Positions 58,201 through 60,492 of a stretch of 64,000 nucleotides of DNA are shown here, piece after piece. The DNA is from Saccopteryx bilineata (Eukaryota > Chordata > Mammalia > Chiroptera > Emballonuridae). The first letter of the stretch is position 1, and every line of letters begins with the position of its first letter. The stretch spans positions 97,452,074 through 97,516,073 of the forward strand of contig NC_089490.1 of assembly GCF_036850765.1 (NCBI RefSeq), read 5' to 3'. A program made the position numbers and the translations under genes. The notes beneath the pieces are model-generated. The model had not been told where the DNA came from and ran no database searches. It saw only the letters and a list, made by a program, of their open reading frames with translations.

Positions 58201-58850
58201 TGAAAATAGAATTGTAAAAAAGTTAGTTGTAAAAATGTCTATTTTAAGTCTCTTACTACGAGCTTATTCAGAGAGAAGAACAGAATTGAACACTGATCAT
58301 GACATTCATTAGACATCGCTAATACAAAATTCTACTTGACAGCAGACTTCTACAAATGTGCAAGAAGAAGTATTATCACTTTAAAAACTCTTTATTATGA
58401 AGACAGAAAGTTTGAAGACTTTGAAGATACAGATATAAAGGCTACTTTTCAAAATCACCTGGTCATACCACACATATATGAGATACCTACAAAACTTTTA
58501 TATTCACAATCTGTGTGAATTTAAAAATATAATCATATATTAGAAACCACATACATGCATCTATGTATTAATTTAAATGTATTTAAGTTATATTGAAAAT
58601 ATTGGTGGCTAGGAAAAGATGTAAAAGAGGGTAGCCTGATGACATCAAGAAAATATTAGCAGATACTTACAATGTGCAAAAGTTTTAACACATCCACAAA
58701 CCTGTAAAAAACATTAATAAATATTGTTTTAAATGATTCAATAAAGAAATGAAGTCTTCTAAATTATAAACTAGATACCTACACTTTCTCTGAGCTCGTG
58801 ATCTCCTTGGCAATATAATGGACTTTACTTTTTATTCCAGTATCTTCATC
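2421..58850 (-). CDS. FGD6: FGD6, 17 internal coding exons (gene incomplete at both ends)
   Basis: FGD6 belongs to the FGD family of guanine nucleotide exchange factors, which activate Cdc42 and link it to phosphoinositide membranes and actin. Joined on the minus strand, the exons are 58783-58850, 58671-58701, 44806-44957, 42188-42344, 39490-39577, 23422-23472, 19146-19204, 18992-19063, 18017-18085, 17421-17504, 16042-16121, 9619-9721, 9007-9153, 7785-7887, 5514-5638, 3736-3864 and 2421-2569. They give 555 codons plus 2 bases with matching phases and no stop. Domain order is DH, PH, FYVE, linker, PH, as in FGD proteins. Wording such as [16 protein letters not shown] and [18 protein letters not shown] matches FGD6 rather than FGD1-5, as remembered. 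The human protein is about 1,430 residues, so this is roughly its last 40%. The N-terminal exon and the final coding exon lie outside. The frame looks fully functional. Confidence 0.95.
2755..2895 (-). repeat. MIR fragment
   Basis: The order gtgctagacagctctcaatgtg, then an attttatggctgcagaaa core with tcagaaaggcaagtgattca, resembles the antisense MIR core (attttacagatgaggaaactgaggctcagag). It is strongly diverged. Confidence 0.5.
3241..3592 (+). repeat. tRNA-derived SINE, long type (gcctgaccaggc head)
   Basis: The head cctgaccaggcagtggtgc and B box gaggttcgaaacc are followed by several gcttgagc/ggtcactggcttgagc modules, the body catatgagaaatcaatcaac and a CT-rich, A-rich end. An aaaaacaatacc duplication flanks it (around 3230-3241 and 3593-3604). 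Confidence 0.9.
3736..3864 (-). CDS. FGD6: FGD6 exon: second PH domain, N-terminal half
   Basis: The exon has 129 bases (43 codons), symmetric phase 0. It reads [18 protein letters not shown] then [20 protein letters not shown] and [13 protein letters not shown]...W..LWFVI is the PH opening. Acceptor is tatctag, donor gtaaga. An open frame runs on past the donor into intron (to 3478), but that part is unrelated to the protein and reaches into a SINE. Confidence 0.96.
4545..5065 (+). mobile_element. MLT1/MaLR-like LTR
   Basis: The segment gatgggatgtcacttccctgattattatattatataagact, followed downstream by gagagatctcagctaagcc and an aataataaatgtgtgctgtttt polyadenylation region, follows the layout of solo LTRs of the ERVL-MaLR class. 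A 70-codon ORF inside it is not a gene. Confidence 0.65.
5514..5638 (-). CDS. FGD6: FGD6 exon: linker between FYVE and PH2
   Basis: The exon has 125 bases and completes a split Asp codon. It reads [18 protein letters not shown], then [17 protein letters not shown] and IPAALKE, ending in phase 0 before gtaagtg. The acceptor is ttcttttag. Composition is Ser/Lys/Pro-rich with no predicted fold, so it is a flexible linker with possible phosphosites. This stretch is less conserved between mammals than the domains, and several residues differ from the human sequence as I remember it. Confidence 0.93.
6030..6600 (-). repeat. L2 LINE fragment, antisense
   Basis: Phrases such as tgagttggccattaagggat, gtgacatgagcagattgaat, cagtaggaaggaggaagg and tatagtagtccagatgaaag match the antisense reading of the L2 3' region. 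It is old and diverged. Confidence 0.6.
6834..7240 (+). repeat. tRNA-derived SINE, GC-rich type (ggccctgg head)
   Basis: A box tggctcagtggtagagc is intact and the B box is eroded. The body has cttctccacccctccccctc, a gagccatgg-like middle and a tgcatgtgggagtctgtctct end. The tail is A-rich and runs into an AT dinucleotide and GA repeat (7207-7240). It is a diverged copy of the family seen at 61351. Confidence 0.85.
7785..7887 (-). CDS. FGD6: FGD6 exon: FYVE zinc finger, second half
   Basis: The exon has 103 bases, starts in phase 0 and ends one base into an Asp codon. It reads [20 protein letters not shown] then [14 protein letters not shown]. It gives the third Cys pair (CQAC), the conserved RVC motif and the final pair CEHC, completing the eight zinc ligands with the previous exon. 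Acceptor is tgttttcag, donor gtaata. Confidence 0.95.
8235..8375 (-). repeat. MIR fragment
   Basis: The segment tctagcactatattaaatcc, with tcattcaatctttgcagtaa and ctcattttattaatgaggtc, resembles antisense MIR. Confidence 0.5.
8414..8578. mobile_element. Small DNA-transposon remnant with inverted ends
   Basis: Left end caggtccttaaataatgtca and right end tgttaagtgaggacttacta are inverted copies of each other (aggtcctcacttaac type), flanked by TA. The interior is short and non-coding. Family is likely Tigger/mariner-like. Confidence 0.55.
9007..9153 (-). CDS. FGD6: FGD6 exon: FYVE zinc finger, first half
   Basis: The exon has 147 bases (49 codons), symmetric phase 0. It starts [17 protein letters not shown] and carries the FYVE hallmarks: the WxxD motif (WIPD), the first Cys pair CMIC, and [11 protein letters not shown], the basic R-R/K-H-H-C-R-x-C-G motif that binds phosphatidylinositol 3-phosphate. 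All ligands in this half are present, predicting endosomal PI3P binding. Acceptor is ctccacag. The donor reads gttgga, GT but far from consensus at +3 to +6, the weakest splice site seen in the gene. Confidence 0.95.
9619..9721 (-). CDS. FGD6: FGD6 exon: C-terminal helix of PH1
   Basis: The exon has 103 bases; the first base completes a Ser codon. It reads [20 protein letters not shown] then [14 protein letters not shown] and ends in phase 0 before gtattg. The acceptor is ccatacag. The invariant Trp of the PH C-terminal helix is the W of DEWLEAI. After it comes the spacer to FYVE. Overlapping plus-strand ORFs in 9572-9957 are shadows. Confidence 0.95.
11240..11490 (-). repeat. MIR fragment
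   Basis: It contains the antisense MIR core: accatttacagatgaggaaa followed by ctgaggattcaaaatgttag. Confidence 0.7.
12165..12430 (-). repeat. L2 fragment, antisense
   Basis: It begins attcatttgagtaacattta ctgagagcctactaagagcc, the usual antisense L2 3' end, and continues to cagggaaggcttcacagagg. Confidence 0.6.
12430..13327 (+). repeat. L2 LINE 3' portion, sense
   Basis: It matches L2 through tctgaaactcaattcctcatc, caccaacctctcag, atggactatgagcttagaga and the end tgcctggcccagggtagaga. It is about 0.9 kb, the longest L2 here. The short open frame at 12841-13188 is incidental. It directly abuts an L2 piece in the opposite orientation. Confidence 0.7.
13335..13535 (-). repeat. L2 fragment, antisense
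   Basis: The segment aggcagaaggccgtgaagga with gatcaggctggtgaggcaga and agatcacaagaggccttctt follows antisense L2. Confidence 0.5.
13690..13945 (+). repeat. L2 fragment, sense
   Basis: It follows L2 order: cctattggctacacctgatt, acttctcaccactctagtcc, acctggtctcccaacttcct, gagatggcttcccatcatac. Confidence 0.65.
14478..14650 (+). repeat. MIR, sense
   Basis: The core gttcaaatttcagctcccat followed by gcttactagctgtataaact is a standard MIR core. Confidence 0.7.
14740..14925 (+). repeat. MIR, sense
   Basis: It shows gccaggagccaaatcctggc, then gaaaggttgttgtgaagatt and gcacaaagtaaatgctg, the MIR 3' half. Confidence 0.65.
15160..15345 (+). repeat. MIR, sense
   Basis: It shows tgactttgccagctatgtat, then ttaaatgagatgacacctac and cttgtagattggttatgtcc in MIR order. 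Confidence 0.6.
15380..15728 (-). repeat. tRNA-derived SINE, long type, antisense
   Basis: A poly-T start and cagagagagg stretch lead to catatgtgctttgacca, the gctcaagctggtgacc modules and the head ccaccgcctggtcaagc. Target duplication agcactaaatggtt (15366) and agcactatatggtt (15729) differs at one base. Confidence 0.9.
16042..16121 (-). CDS. FGD6: FGD6 exon: first PH domain, late strands
   Basis: The exon has 80 bases, starts in phase 0 and ends two bases into a Ser codon. It reads [20 protein letters not shown] then SFILSA. Acceptor is cttcttccag, donor gtaaat. A small SINE (16177-16316) is only about 55 bases from the acceptor, and a larger one (15380-15728) lies on the other side. Confidence 0.94.
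16177..16316 (+). repeat. tRNA-derived SINE, short type
   Basis: The head ccgggcagacagctcggctg and B box gcaggtttgatcccc lead to a CT-rich stretch and A tail. The flanks aaaatctcatttc and aaaatctcatctc are near-matching target duplications. Confidence 0.85.
16425..16900 (+). repeat. L2 fragment, sense
   Basis: It contains ggcccttgctcacagtgtcc, gatttcctcagttctctctc and the terminal tcaataaatatcttatgaat region of L2. Confidence 0.6.
16969..17371 (-). repeat. tRNA-derived SINE, GC-rich type, antisense
   Basis: A T-rich start, aagctggaaatggggagaga, a GC-rich middle and the tRNA-like end ggaatcgaacccgggtcccc with gctctaccactgagccaac are visible. Duplications ctctaata flank it (16961 and 17372). 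Long open frames across it on both strands come from the SINE, not from a gene. Confidence 0.92.
17421..17504 (-). CDS. FGD6: FGD6 exon: first PH domain, middle strands
   Basis: The exon has 84 bases (28 codons), symmetric phase 0. It reads [20 protein letters not shown] then [19 protein letters not shown] across the splice is a standard PH beta-strand motif. Acceptor is ttcttccag, donor gtctgt. A minus-strand SINE (16969-17371) ends only 50 bases from the donor, so the donor-side intron is largely repeat. Confidence 0.94.
18017..18085 (-). CDS. FGD6: FGD6 exon: first PH domain, strands 1-3
   Basis: The exon has 69 bases (23 codons), symmetric phase 0. It reads [20 protein letters not shown] then FFL, a typical PH opening of the form KEGxLxK...R.FFL. 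Acceptor is aaccag, donor gtaggt. PH1 of FGD proteins assists the DH domain and membrane binding. Confidence 0.94.
18992..19063 (-). CDS. FGD6: FGD6 exon: DH-PH1 junction
   Basis: The exon has 72 bases (24 codons), with phase 0 at both ends. It reads [20 protein letters not shown] then QPGR. Acceptor is ttctgtag, donor gtaagtg. It carries the linker helix from DH and the lead into the first strand of PH1. It is separated from the upstream exon by a minimal 82-base intron. Confidence 0.94.
19064..19145 (-). other. Minimal 82-base FGD6 intron
   Basis: The intron lies between two phase-0 splice sites (donor gtaagtat, acceptor ttctgtag). It is close to the lower size limit for mammalian introns and has no repeat in it. 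Confidence 0.9.
19146..19204 (-). CDS. FGD6: FGD6 exon: C-terminal DH helix
   Basis: The exon has 59 bases and completes a split Asp codon. It reads [19 protein letters not shown] and ends in phase 0 before gtaagtat; the acceptor is gttttag. The pattern is the last long DH helix leading to the PH domain. The next intron is only 82 bases. Confidence 0.93.
19818..20040 (+). mobile_element. MER5A-like hAT fragment
   Basis: It shows ttctcaacccaggacagtaa, gttgtcacatgactgggaag and gatgctaaacatcctgtgat, the MER5A order. Confidence 0.65.
21334..21740 (-). repeat. tRNA-derived SINE, GC-rich type, inside the hAT
   Basis: An antisense copy with target duplication ggaatctggtc, exact at 21323-21333 and 21742-21752. 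tRNA-like end ggccgacgctctaccgctga is well preserved. A 20-base run of G (21453-21472) has expanded inside. Open frames of up to 168 codons here are SINE sequence. Confidence 0.93.
21778..22441 (+). mobile_element. L1 LINE 3' end, 5'-truncated
   Basis: It begins tacactgttggtgggaatgt, in the last part of L1 ORF2, and continues through tatgacccagcaatccctct and aatactactcagccataag to a G-rich 3' UTR and gatgtcgccccattaaaaaa tail. The ORF at 21921-22190 is the C-terminal remnant of ORF2 with its frame kept, about 89 residues. The 5' truncation is the usual result of incomplete reverse transcription. Confidence 0.9.
22794..22822. repeat. (TG)n microsatellite
   Basis: A short run of TG with one TTTG interruption. 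Confidence 0.9.
23422..23472 (-). CDS. FGD6: FGD6 exon: end of the DH core helix
   Basis: This 51-base exon starts with AT, completing the Asp codon of the previous exon. It reads [17 protein letters not shown] when joined and ends one base into the next Asp codon. Acceptor is gtttctag, donor gtaaat. It carries the hinge after the RLLL helix. Its isolation between a 16-kb and a 4.2-kb intron would make it easy to miss. Confidence 0.93.
23655..23830 (-). repeat. MIR fragment
   Basis: It shows agatggggaatcaggttacc, ctaagtcacacaacctctct and ggaatgaacccagggctccc in antisense MIR order. Confidence 0.6.
23963..24175 (+). mobile_element. MER5A-like hAT fragment
   Basis: It shows cactgactctcaaatagggg, atgtctggatatatttctga, gaggctactggtatctattg and gctgagaaacctga, in MER5A order. 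Confidence 0.75.
24335..24810 (+). repeat. L2 LINE 3' end, sense
   Basis: It runs from atggcttcccattacctatc through caaggctcgtctcaaattcc to ctccttgtgggcaggaccca and agcactcagcaggggccttt, the L2 3' end. Confidence 0.75.
25306..25510 (-). repeat. tRNA-derived SINE, gcctgacctgtggtg type, antisense
   Basis: An 18-base exact duplication starting gctagcaatttag flanks it (25288-25305 and 25511-25528), one of the longest and cleanest here. Body: tttattgattgattttta, a GA-rich stretch, catatgtgccttgacc, and the head cgccaccacaggtcag. Confidence 0.93.
25795..26119 (+). repeat. tRNA-derived SINE, long type
   Basis: The head cctgaccaggtggtagcac, B box caggttcgagaccc, gcttgag modules, catatgaaaaatcaatcaat body and CA/A tail are visible. 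Target duplication is unclear. Confidence 0.88.
26603..26632. repeat. (CATC)n microsatellite
   Basis: About seven ATCC units with one ACCC variant. A similar short array is at 35278-35301. Confidence 0.85.
26701..26905 (+). repeat. tRNA-derived SINE, gcctgacctgtggtg type
   Basis: It starts gcctgacctgtggtgacaca, has B box ctggttcgaaaccc, a CT repeat and an A-rich tail. Flanks aagaatcaat on both sides. Confidence 0.9.
27596..27941 (-). repeat. tRNA-derived SINE, long type, antisense
   Basis: Exact duplication gagtctgggatttt (27582-27595 and 27942-27955). Poly-T start, catacgtgccttgactg, modules and head ccaccgcctggtcagg. Confidence 0.93.
30031..30199 (+). repeat. tRNA-derived SINE, short type
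   Basis: The head gtcctggctagatagcacag and B box gccagtttggtcccc are present, and agaagcacatgt flanks both sides. Confidence 0.85.
30394..30743 (+). repeat. tRNA-derived SINE, long type
   Basis: Well-preserved: gcctgaccaggtggtggcgc head, caggttcgagacc B box, catatgagaaagcagtcaat body. Duplication aagaatccct(a/g)ttta at both ends. Confidence 0.93.
30901..31107 (+). repeat. tRNA-derived SINE, gcctgacctgtggtg type
   Basis: It starts ggcctgacctgtggtggcgc with B box ccggttcaaaaccc and a long CT tract. Flanks aaaataccttatt match. Confidence 0.92.
32360..33215 (-). mobile_element. L1M LINE 3' UTR, split by a hAT
   Basis: The two halves (to 32450, then from 32965) join as ancient L1 3' UTR read antisense: gttacagcaaaactgaaagg, then catacagagcctaccccacc, attgacacgtcataatcacc, gtttggacaaatgtataatg. 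The 514-base interruption has hAT features. Confidence 0.75.
32451..32964. mobile_element. Non-autonomous hAT element in the L1M
   Basis: Termini cagtggtgggattca and tgaatcccaccactg are perfect 15-base inverted repeats. Adjacent 8-mers tcctgcac and tcttgtac agree at 6 of 8 positions, as expected for an aged hAT duplication. The interior is AT-rich with no open frame. Confidence 0.85.
33286..33359. mobile_element. Palindromic MITE, copy 1
   Basis: The arms tgctcacaaaaattagggga and cccctaatttttgtgagct are almost perfect inverted repeats with a short loop. TA lies on each side. A second copy in opposite orientation is at 55003-55075. Confidence 0.85.
33393..33696 (-). repeat. tRNA-derived SINE, GC-rich type, diverged, antisense
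   Basis: It runs from a T-rich start through acttccacatgcacccc to tgggaattgaacccaggata and the end tactgagccattggccaggg. It is older than the other copies of its family. Confidence 0.85.
33803..34111 (-). repeat. tRNA-derived SINE, long type, antisense
   Basis: Exact duplication taatgagatgac flanks it (33791-33802 and 34112-34123). Head ccaccgcctggacagg. Confidence 0.92.
34392..34672. mobile_element. Non-autonomous hAT-like element in the LTR
   Basis: The left end cagcgattttcaac and right end gtggaaaatagctg are inverted repeats matching at 12 of 14 positions. The left part ctcacggcacacagaaatta continues AT-rich with a long poly-T (34561-34580). Flanking 8-mers ttttatca and tttttaca agree partly. 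Confidence 0.65.
35385..35490 (-). repeat. L2 fragment, antisense
   Basis: The phrase cagtctttaccctgaagaga within a cactgaattatgataatgaa context follows the antisense L2 end. Confidence 0.4.
36840..37010 (-). repeat. L2 fragment, antisense
   Basis: It shows cagagatggcttcaaaagga and agtagagaagaattcgaatc, L2-like in antisense. Confidence 0.4.
38079..38450 (+). repeat. tRNA-derived SINE, GC-rich type
   Basis: Head gccctggcaggttggctcag with cagtggtagagcatc, B box gggtttgattcccggcc, full body and A tail. Flanks agaaatgtttacct and agaaaagtttacct. Confidence 0.93.
39002..39034. repeat. (GAT)n microsatellite
   Basis: About ten GAT/GATGA units with one AAC interruption. Confidence 0.85.
39085..39165 (-). 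repeat. MIR fragment
   Basis: Short piece: gagctcattaagcatcctta ttacaaccctctgaag, antisense MIR-like. Confidence 0.45.
39490..39577 (-). CDS. FGD6: FGD6 exon: DH conserved region 3 ([10 protein letters not shown])
   Basis: The exon has 88 bases, starts in phase 0 after cctttcag and ends one base into an Asp codon before gtgggt. It reads [20 protein letters not shown] then [23 protein letters not shown] is the signature of the long DH helix that forms the main Cdc42/Rac binding surface in Dbl-family exchange factors. All key residues are present, so exchange activity is expected to be intact. The next exon lies 16 kb downstream. Confidence 0.95.
40938..41142 (-). repeat. tRNA-derived SINE, gcctgacctgtggtg type, antisense
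   Basis: Flanks gcagtatctt and gcaatatctt (one mismatch). It has tttatttattgattttatag, catgtatgtgccttgacc-like text and the head gcgccaccacaggccagg. Confidence 0.9.
41515..41726 (+). repeat. tRNA-derived SINE, gcctgacctgtggtg type
   Basis: It starts gccagacctgtggtggcaca and contains a pure CT tract (41654-41690) and an A-rich tail. aataaatgttc flanks both ends. Confidence 0.92.
41748..41965 (+). mobile_element. L1M LINE 3' end
   Basis: It shows gaatggtggatgccaggggt, cacttaaaaatggttaagat and ttttactacaaatataaaaa, the sense 3' end of an ancient L1M. Confidence 0.8.
42188..42344 (-). CDS. FGD6: FGD6 exon: DH domain, conserved region 2
   Basis: The exon has 157 bases. Its first G completes a split Trp codon, and 52 codons follow from [20 protein letters not shown] through [18 protein letters not shown] to VVREFE, ending in phase 0 before donor gatattt-type sequence gtattt. 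The acceptor is ctttag. It forms DH helices 3 to 6. It is the longest open exon on the minus strand here. It is flanked by two related SINEs in opposite orientation (41515-41726 and 42860-43066). Confidence 0.95.
42425..42760 (+). repeat. L2 fragment, sense
   Basis: It contains attgacattgtcatcatcac, gacttccaatggcctccttg and tctccaatcgtactggcctt, L2-like in sense. Confidence 0.5.
42860..43066 (-). repeat. tRNA-derived SINE, gcctgacctgtggtg type, antisense
   Basis: It contains a long pure (GA)n (42894-42938), catatgtgctttgacca, tcgaaccagcaacctcagtg and the end accacaggtcaggc. Flanks ctcagtgttctt and ctcagcattctt. Confidence 0.92.
43145..43284. repeat. AT-rich dyad sequence followed by (CA)n
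   Basis: A dense run of tatatata/gtatatac dyads at 43157-43250 is followed by about 16 CA units at 43252-43284. Confidence 0.9.
43295..43435 (+). repeat. L2 3' end, sense
   Basis: It shows aatgtctgctccatgagaga, cagtaagtatttaaaacttg and ttgaatgc, the terminal L2 pattern. Confidence 0.65.
43801..44110 (+). repeat. tRNA-derived SINE, long type
   Basis: Head gcctgaccaggcagtggtgc; B box caggttcgaaagc; body catatgagaaaatagtcaat; flanks gaatgaagtat and gaataaagtat. Confidence 0.92.
44806..44957 (-). CDS. FGD6: FGD6 exon: DH domain, middle helices
   Basis: The exon has 152 bases, phase 0 at its start and ending two bases into a Trp codon (TG, completed by G of the next exon). Acceptor is aatag, donor gtaaaa. 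It reads [20 protein letters not shown], then an Asn-Gln-Ile-Leu helix containing [15 protein letters not shown], and closes with EERMLN. This is the DH region around the second conserved helix. A short plus-strand ORF across it is a shadow. Confidence 0.94.
46830..46992 (+). repeat. tRNA-derived SINE, short type
   Basis: Head gccctggccaggttgctcag, degenerate B box, caaccaatgaatgcataaat body, A-rich tail. Confidence 0.85.
47006..47195 (+). mobile_element. L1 LINE 3' end, very short
   Basis: It repeats the last ~150 bases of the L1 at 21778-22441 almost exactly: cacaaagaaaactagctaga, gggtgatgggtatgcaacat, gatttattgatgtcgcccca, then A-rich tail. Near-identity suggests that both come from a related, fairly young L1 subfamily. 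Confidence 0.88.
47303..47478 (-). repeat. tRNA-derived SINE, gcctgacctgtggtg type, antisense
   Basis: Sequence aagattttatttattgattt, tgaactggcaacctcagcgt and the end gcgccacgacaggacag. Target duplication not clear. Confidence 0.88.
48686..49320 (+). repeat. tRNA-derived SINE, long type, inside the split SINE and itself split
   Basis: The head gcctgaccgggcagtggtgc, at least five cttgag modules and cacatatgag lead to a break at 48934. The body resumes at 49195 with catatgaaaaagcaatcagt and runs to a long A tail. The 260-base break is a hAT. Confidence 0.9.
48935..49194. mobile_element. Non-autonomous hAT element inserted in a SINE
   Basis: Termini cagagatggattaaa and tttaaatccacctctg-type (read as attaaatccacctctg at the right) are inverted repeats. 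The flanking 8-mers catatgag (48927-48934) and catatgaa (49195-49202) differ at one base, the hAT duplication. Removing one copy restores the uninterrupted SINE body. No coding content. Confidence 0.88.
51105..51300 (+). repeat. MIR, sense
   Basis: It shows tcactttgccatttagcagt, gggttgttatgaggattaaa and gagagagtgctcagtagaaa in MIR order. Confidence 0.65.
52220..52330 (-). repeat. L2 fragment, antisense
   Basis: It contains ataaaaatccctgccctcat aaagcttactttctaatg, the standard antisense L2 3' end. Confidence 0.65.
52443..52771 (+). mobile_element. Tigger-like non-autonomous DNA transposon
   Basis: The ends are inverted: aggaggtcctcgggttaca and tcgtaacctgaggacacc. The interior (gtgagtgtttcagcttact, gtgttttcaacttacacc-like) matches the element at 645-1024 inverted. 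CAGG/CCTG tips, TA-type flanks. Confidence 0.7.
52835..52960 (-). repeat. MIR fragment
   Basis: It shows ttattattattcccattttc cagaaaaagaaaccaaagc, antisense MIR core. Confidence 0.55.
53433..53578 (-). repeat. tRNA-derived SINE, short type, antisense
   Basis: Sequence tttattttattgattttaga, tatgtgccctgaccaggtat, tgaaccagcaacctctcatg and the end aaccaactgagttatct. Flanks tagatcattttt and cagatcattttt. Confidence 0.88.
53795..54223 (+). repeat. tRNA-derived SINE, long type, with (CCCCCA)n
   Basis: Head gcctgaccaggtggtggcaa, B box gggttcaaaccc, many cttgag modules and body catatgagaaaacaatcaat. A (CCCCCA) array of about eight units lies at 54037-54085. Flanks aaaatcactgctaa and aaaatcactgttaa. 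Confidence 0.92.
55003..55075. mobile_element. Palindromic MITE, copy 2
   Basis: The arms ctgctcacaaaagttaggga and tcccttaaaatttgtgagcag pair almost completely. TA on both sides. The loop is the reverse complement of copy 1 (33286-33359). Confidence 0.85.
56020..56150 (-). repeat. MIR fragment
   Basis: It shows cattttgcaaatgagaaaag ctggactcaaaaggttaaac, then cacatagctggtaaaaaaca-like text, antisense MIR. Confidence 0.6.
56417..56803 (+). repeat. tRNA-derived SINE, long type, 5'-shortened
   Basis: It begins gccacatagagcgtcggact, lacking most of the tRNA A-box region. B box aggttcgagacc and body catataagaaagcaatcaat follow. Flanks acacatgttcca and accacatgttcca show that the shortened copy was inserted as such or lost its head by a small internal deletion. 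Confidence 0.9.
57137..57489 (+). repeat. tRNA-derived SINE, GC-rich type, diverged
   Basis: Head gccctggctggctggctcag with caggttcgatctcc; flanks aaaagccatttaa and aaaagccacttat. Confidence 0.88.
58671..58701 (-). CDS. FGD6: FGD6 31-base micro-exon in the DH domain
   Basis: This very small exon lies between acceptor ttttttacag and donor gtaagt. Its first base completes the Val codon split by the preceding exon, then ten codons read [10 protein letters not shown], continuing the first DH helix. The phase join on both sides and the strong splice sites make it secure despite its size. It is too short for ORF-based detection. The following intron is 13.7 kb. Confidence 0.9.
58702..58782 (-). 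other. Minimal 81-base FGD6 intron
   Basis: It separates the two 5'-most exons seen, with donor gtaggt and acceptor ttttttacag. Its shortness next to a 31-base exon suggests splicing by intron definition. Confidence 0.9.
58783..58850 (-). CDS. FGD6: FGD6 exon: start of the DH (RhoGEF) domain
   Basis: The exon has 68 bases and starts in phase 0 after acceptor ttttccacag. It ends two bases into a Val codon before donor gtaggt. The translation begins [17 protein letters not shown] and ends in SSEKV. In Dbl-family proteins this is the first DH helix (conserved region 1), where the Glu of the AKEI segment contacts the GTPase switch regions. The next coding exon is only 81 bases away. I found no convincing exon on its 5' side before the window ends. 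Confidence 0.93.
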
Positions 58851-60162
58851 CTGTGGAAAAGAGTACATTAAGAAAGCATTATCATACAAGGATAATGAAT
58901 ATCAGCTTTGAGCTTGTCAGATGTAAATTCAGCTTTGATACTTACAAGTTTCCGATTAGAACACATTTCATGCCATATAACTTTCCAAATGACAAACATA
59001 GAGAATTAGATAAGGTTATTATTAAACCATGATACAGGAGAAGCTGAGAGACAGGTAATCTTCAATCATCAGCAGCACTGGATTGATGGACTTCTCCCAA
59101 GAAGCCCCAGAGCCTTGGTGGTTCAAAACTGAAAAGTCTCATTCTGCGGGAAAAATGACCCTACAGATATTGCAGGAACGTTCTTCTGGGGTGCACACAA
59201 GTAATGTGAGATCAGTGAATATAGAACAGGAATGTGTAAGAGCACTTGACCTTAAGTGAAGCCATCAAGTCAGACACCTTAAGTGCAGTCTGAAAAGGCT
59301 TTTTCACATTACAAACATATGCCAACATTTCAGCCATAGGCTCTCTTCAATTTACTTAAAACTCCTTTTAGAAATACACTCTTTCCAGTCAGTTTTATTC
59401 TAAAGAGTTGAAATGAAATTCTTTATGCATTGTTACGTGTGTAAATTAAATACTCTATCAGGAAGGGGGGGAAAGTTCACTTCTGGGGGAAAACGGTGAT
59501 TAGGAAGGGGGTCTTAATATTTAGAAATTTAGAGACTTGATTTCATTTAAGATCTAGTAGAGCTGGCTTTGACTCTATGTCATTAGAGAGAAGGAGGAAT
59601 TTCTATCCATTCCTATTCTGGTACAAGATCTGCACAATGCACGTTTCCAGTGAAGGGCAAAAGAGAGTAAACAAACAATTATAACATTTTTGATATTACA
59701 CCTAAGGTGACCATGATGCCTCTAGTCATTAAAAAGAAACATGCTAATGTTTCTGTTGAGGAAACATCAGGTCTGGTTTTAGAAAGAGAGGCTCTGTGCA
59801 TTAGTGCTGGCATTGGCAATACTAGGACCCAGCTATATGTGCTGCCCAAGATGCAGTTGAGCAAGGCAATGTCACAATAAGGATAAAAACTGATCATGAC
59901 AGTGCAGTAGTCAGTCACAAAATGACACAGACAAAAAAATAACAGTAGTGTCTTCTTATTGTTAAAAAAAAATAATGATAGTGAACTGGTCTTCTTTTCT
60001 AAATTGAGATTATAGATCATCCTAGTACATCTGTTTACCTGAGCATCACTGTGATGCGTCAGAGGACTATCCTAGTTCCTTATTTGGAGGAAAAAAATGT
60101 TGTTTTAGGCTGCTTCCAGAATTTCAGGGTCAGAACCAAGGTATAAAAAGAGATGCAGTTTG

Positions 60163-60492
60163 GCCTGACAAGGTGAGGGCACAGTGGATAGAGCACAGAC
60201 CTGAGACATAGAGGATCTAGGTTCGAAACCCTAAGGTAACCGGCTCCAGCTTGAGCGCAGGCTCACCAGCATGAGCATAGGATCACAGACATGACCCCAA
60301 GGTTGCTGGCTTGAGCCTAAGGTTGTTGGTTTGAACAAGGGGTCACTGGCTTGATTGGAGCCCCCCCTGCCGGTCACGGCATGTATGAGAAAGCAATCAA
60401 TGAACAACTAAAGTGCTGCAACTATGAGTTGATGTTTCCCATCTCTCTCCCTTCCTGTCTGTGTCTGCCTGTTTCTCTTTTTAAGAGAGAGA
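60163..60492 (+). repeat. tRNA-derived SINE, long type
   Basis: Head gcctgacaaggtgagggcac, B box taggttcgaaacc, cttgag modules, body catgtatgagaaagcaatca-like, CT tract. Flanks agagatgca. Confidence 0.88.

Larger units (their letters stand above)
44958..58670 (-). other. FGD6 13.7-kb intron
   Basis: Recognised content: SINEs at 46830, 47303, 48654-49498 (nested), 53433, 53795, 56417 and 57137; an L1 3' fragment at 47006-47195; a Tigger-like element at 52443-52771; a MITE at 55003-55075; and antisense L2 around 52220-54480. Unrecognised, mostly AT-rich sequence occupies 44960-46800, 47500-48600, 49510-51100, 51300-52200, 55080-56000 and 57500-58670. Confidence 0.7.

Noticed and set aside
59679..60020. 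113-codon open frame on the minus strand
   Set aside because: It matches no family I recognise, has no good splice or start context and is rich in low-complexity Phe/Leu from poly-A/T. A decayed processed pseudogene is possible but unsupported.
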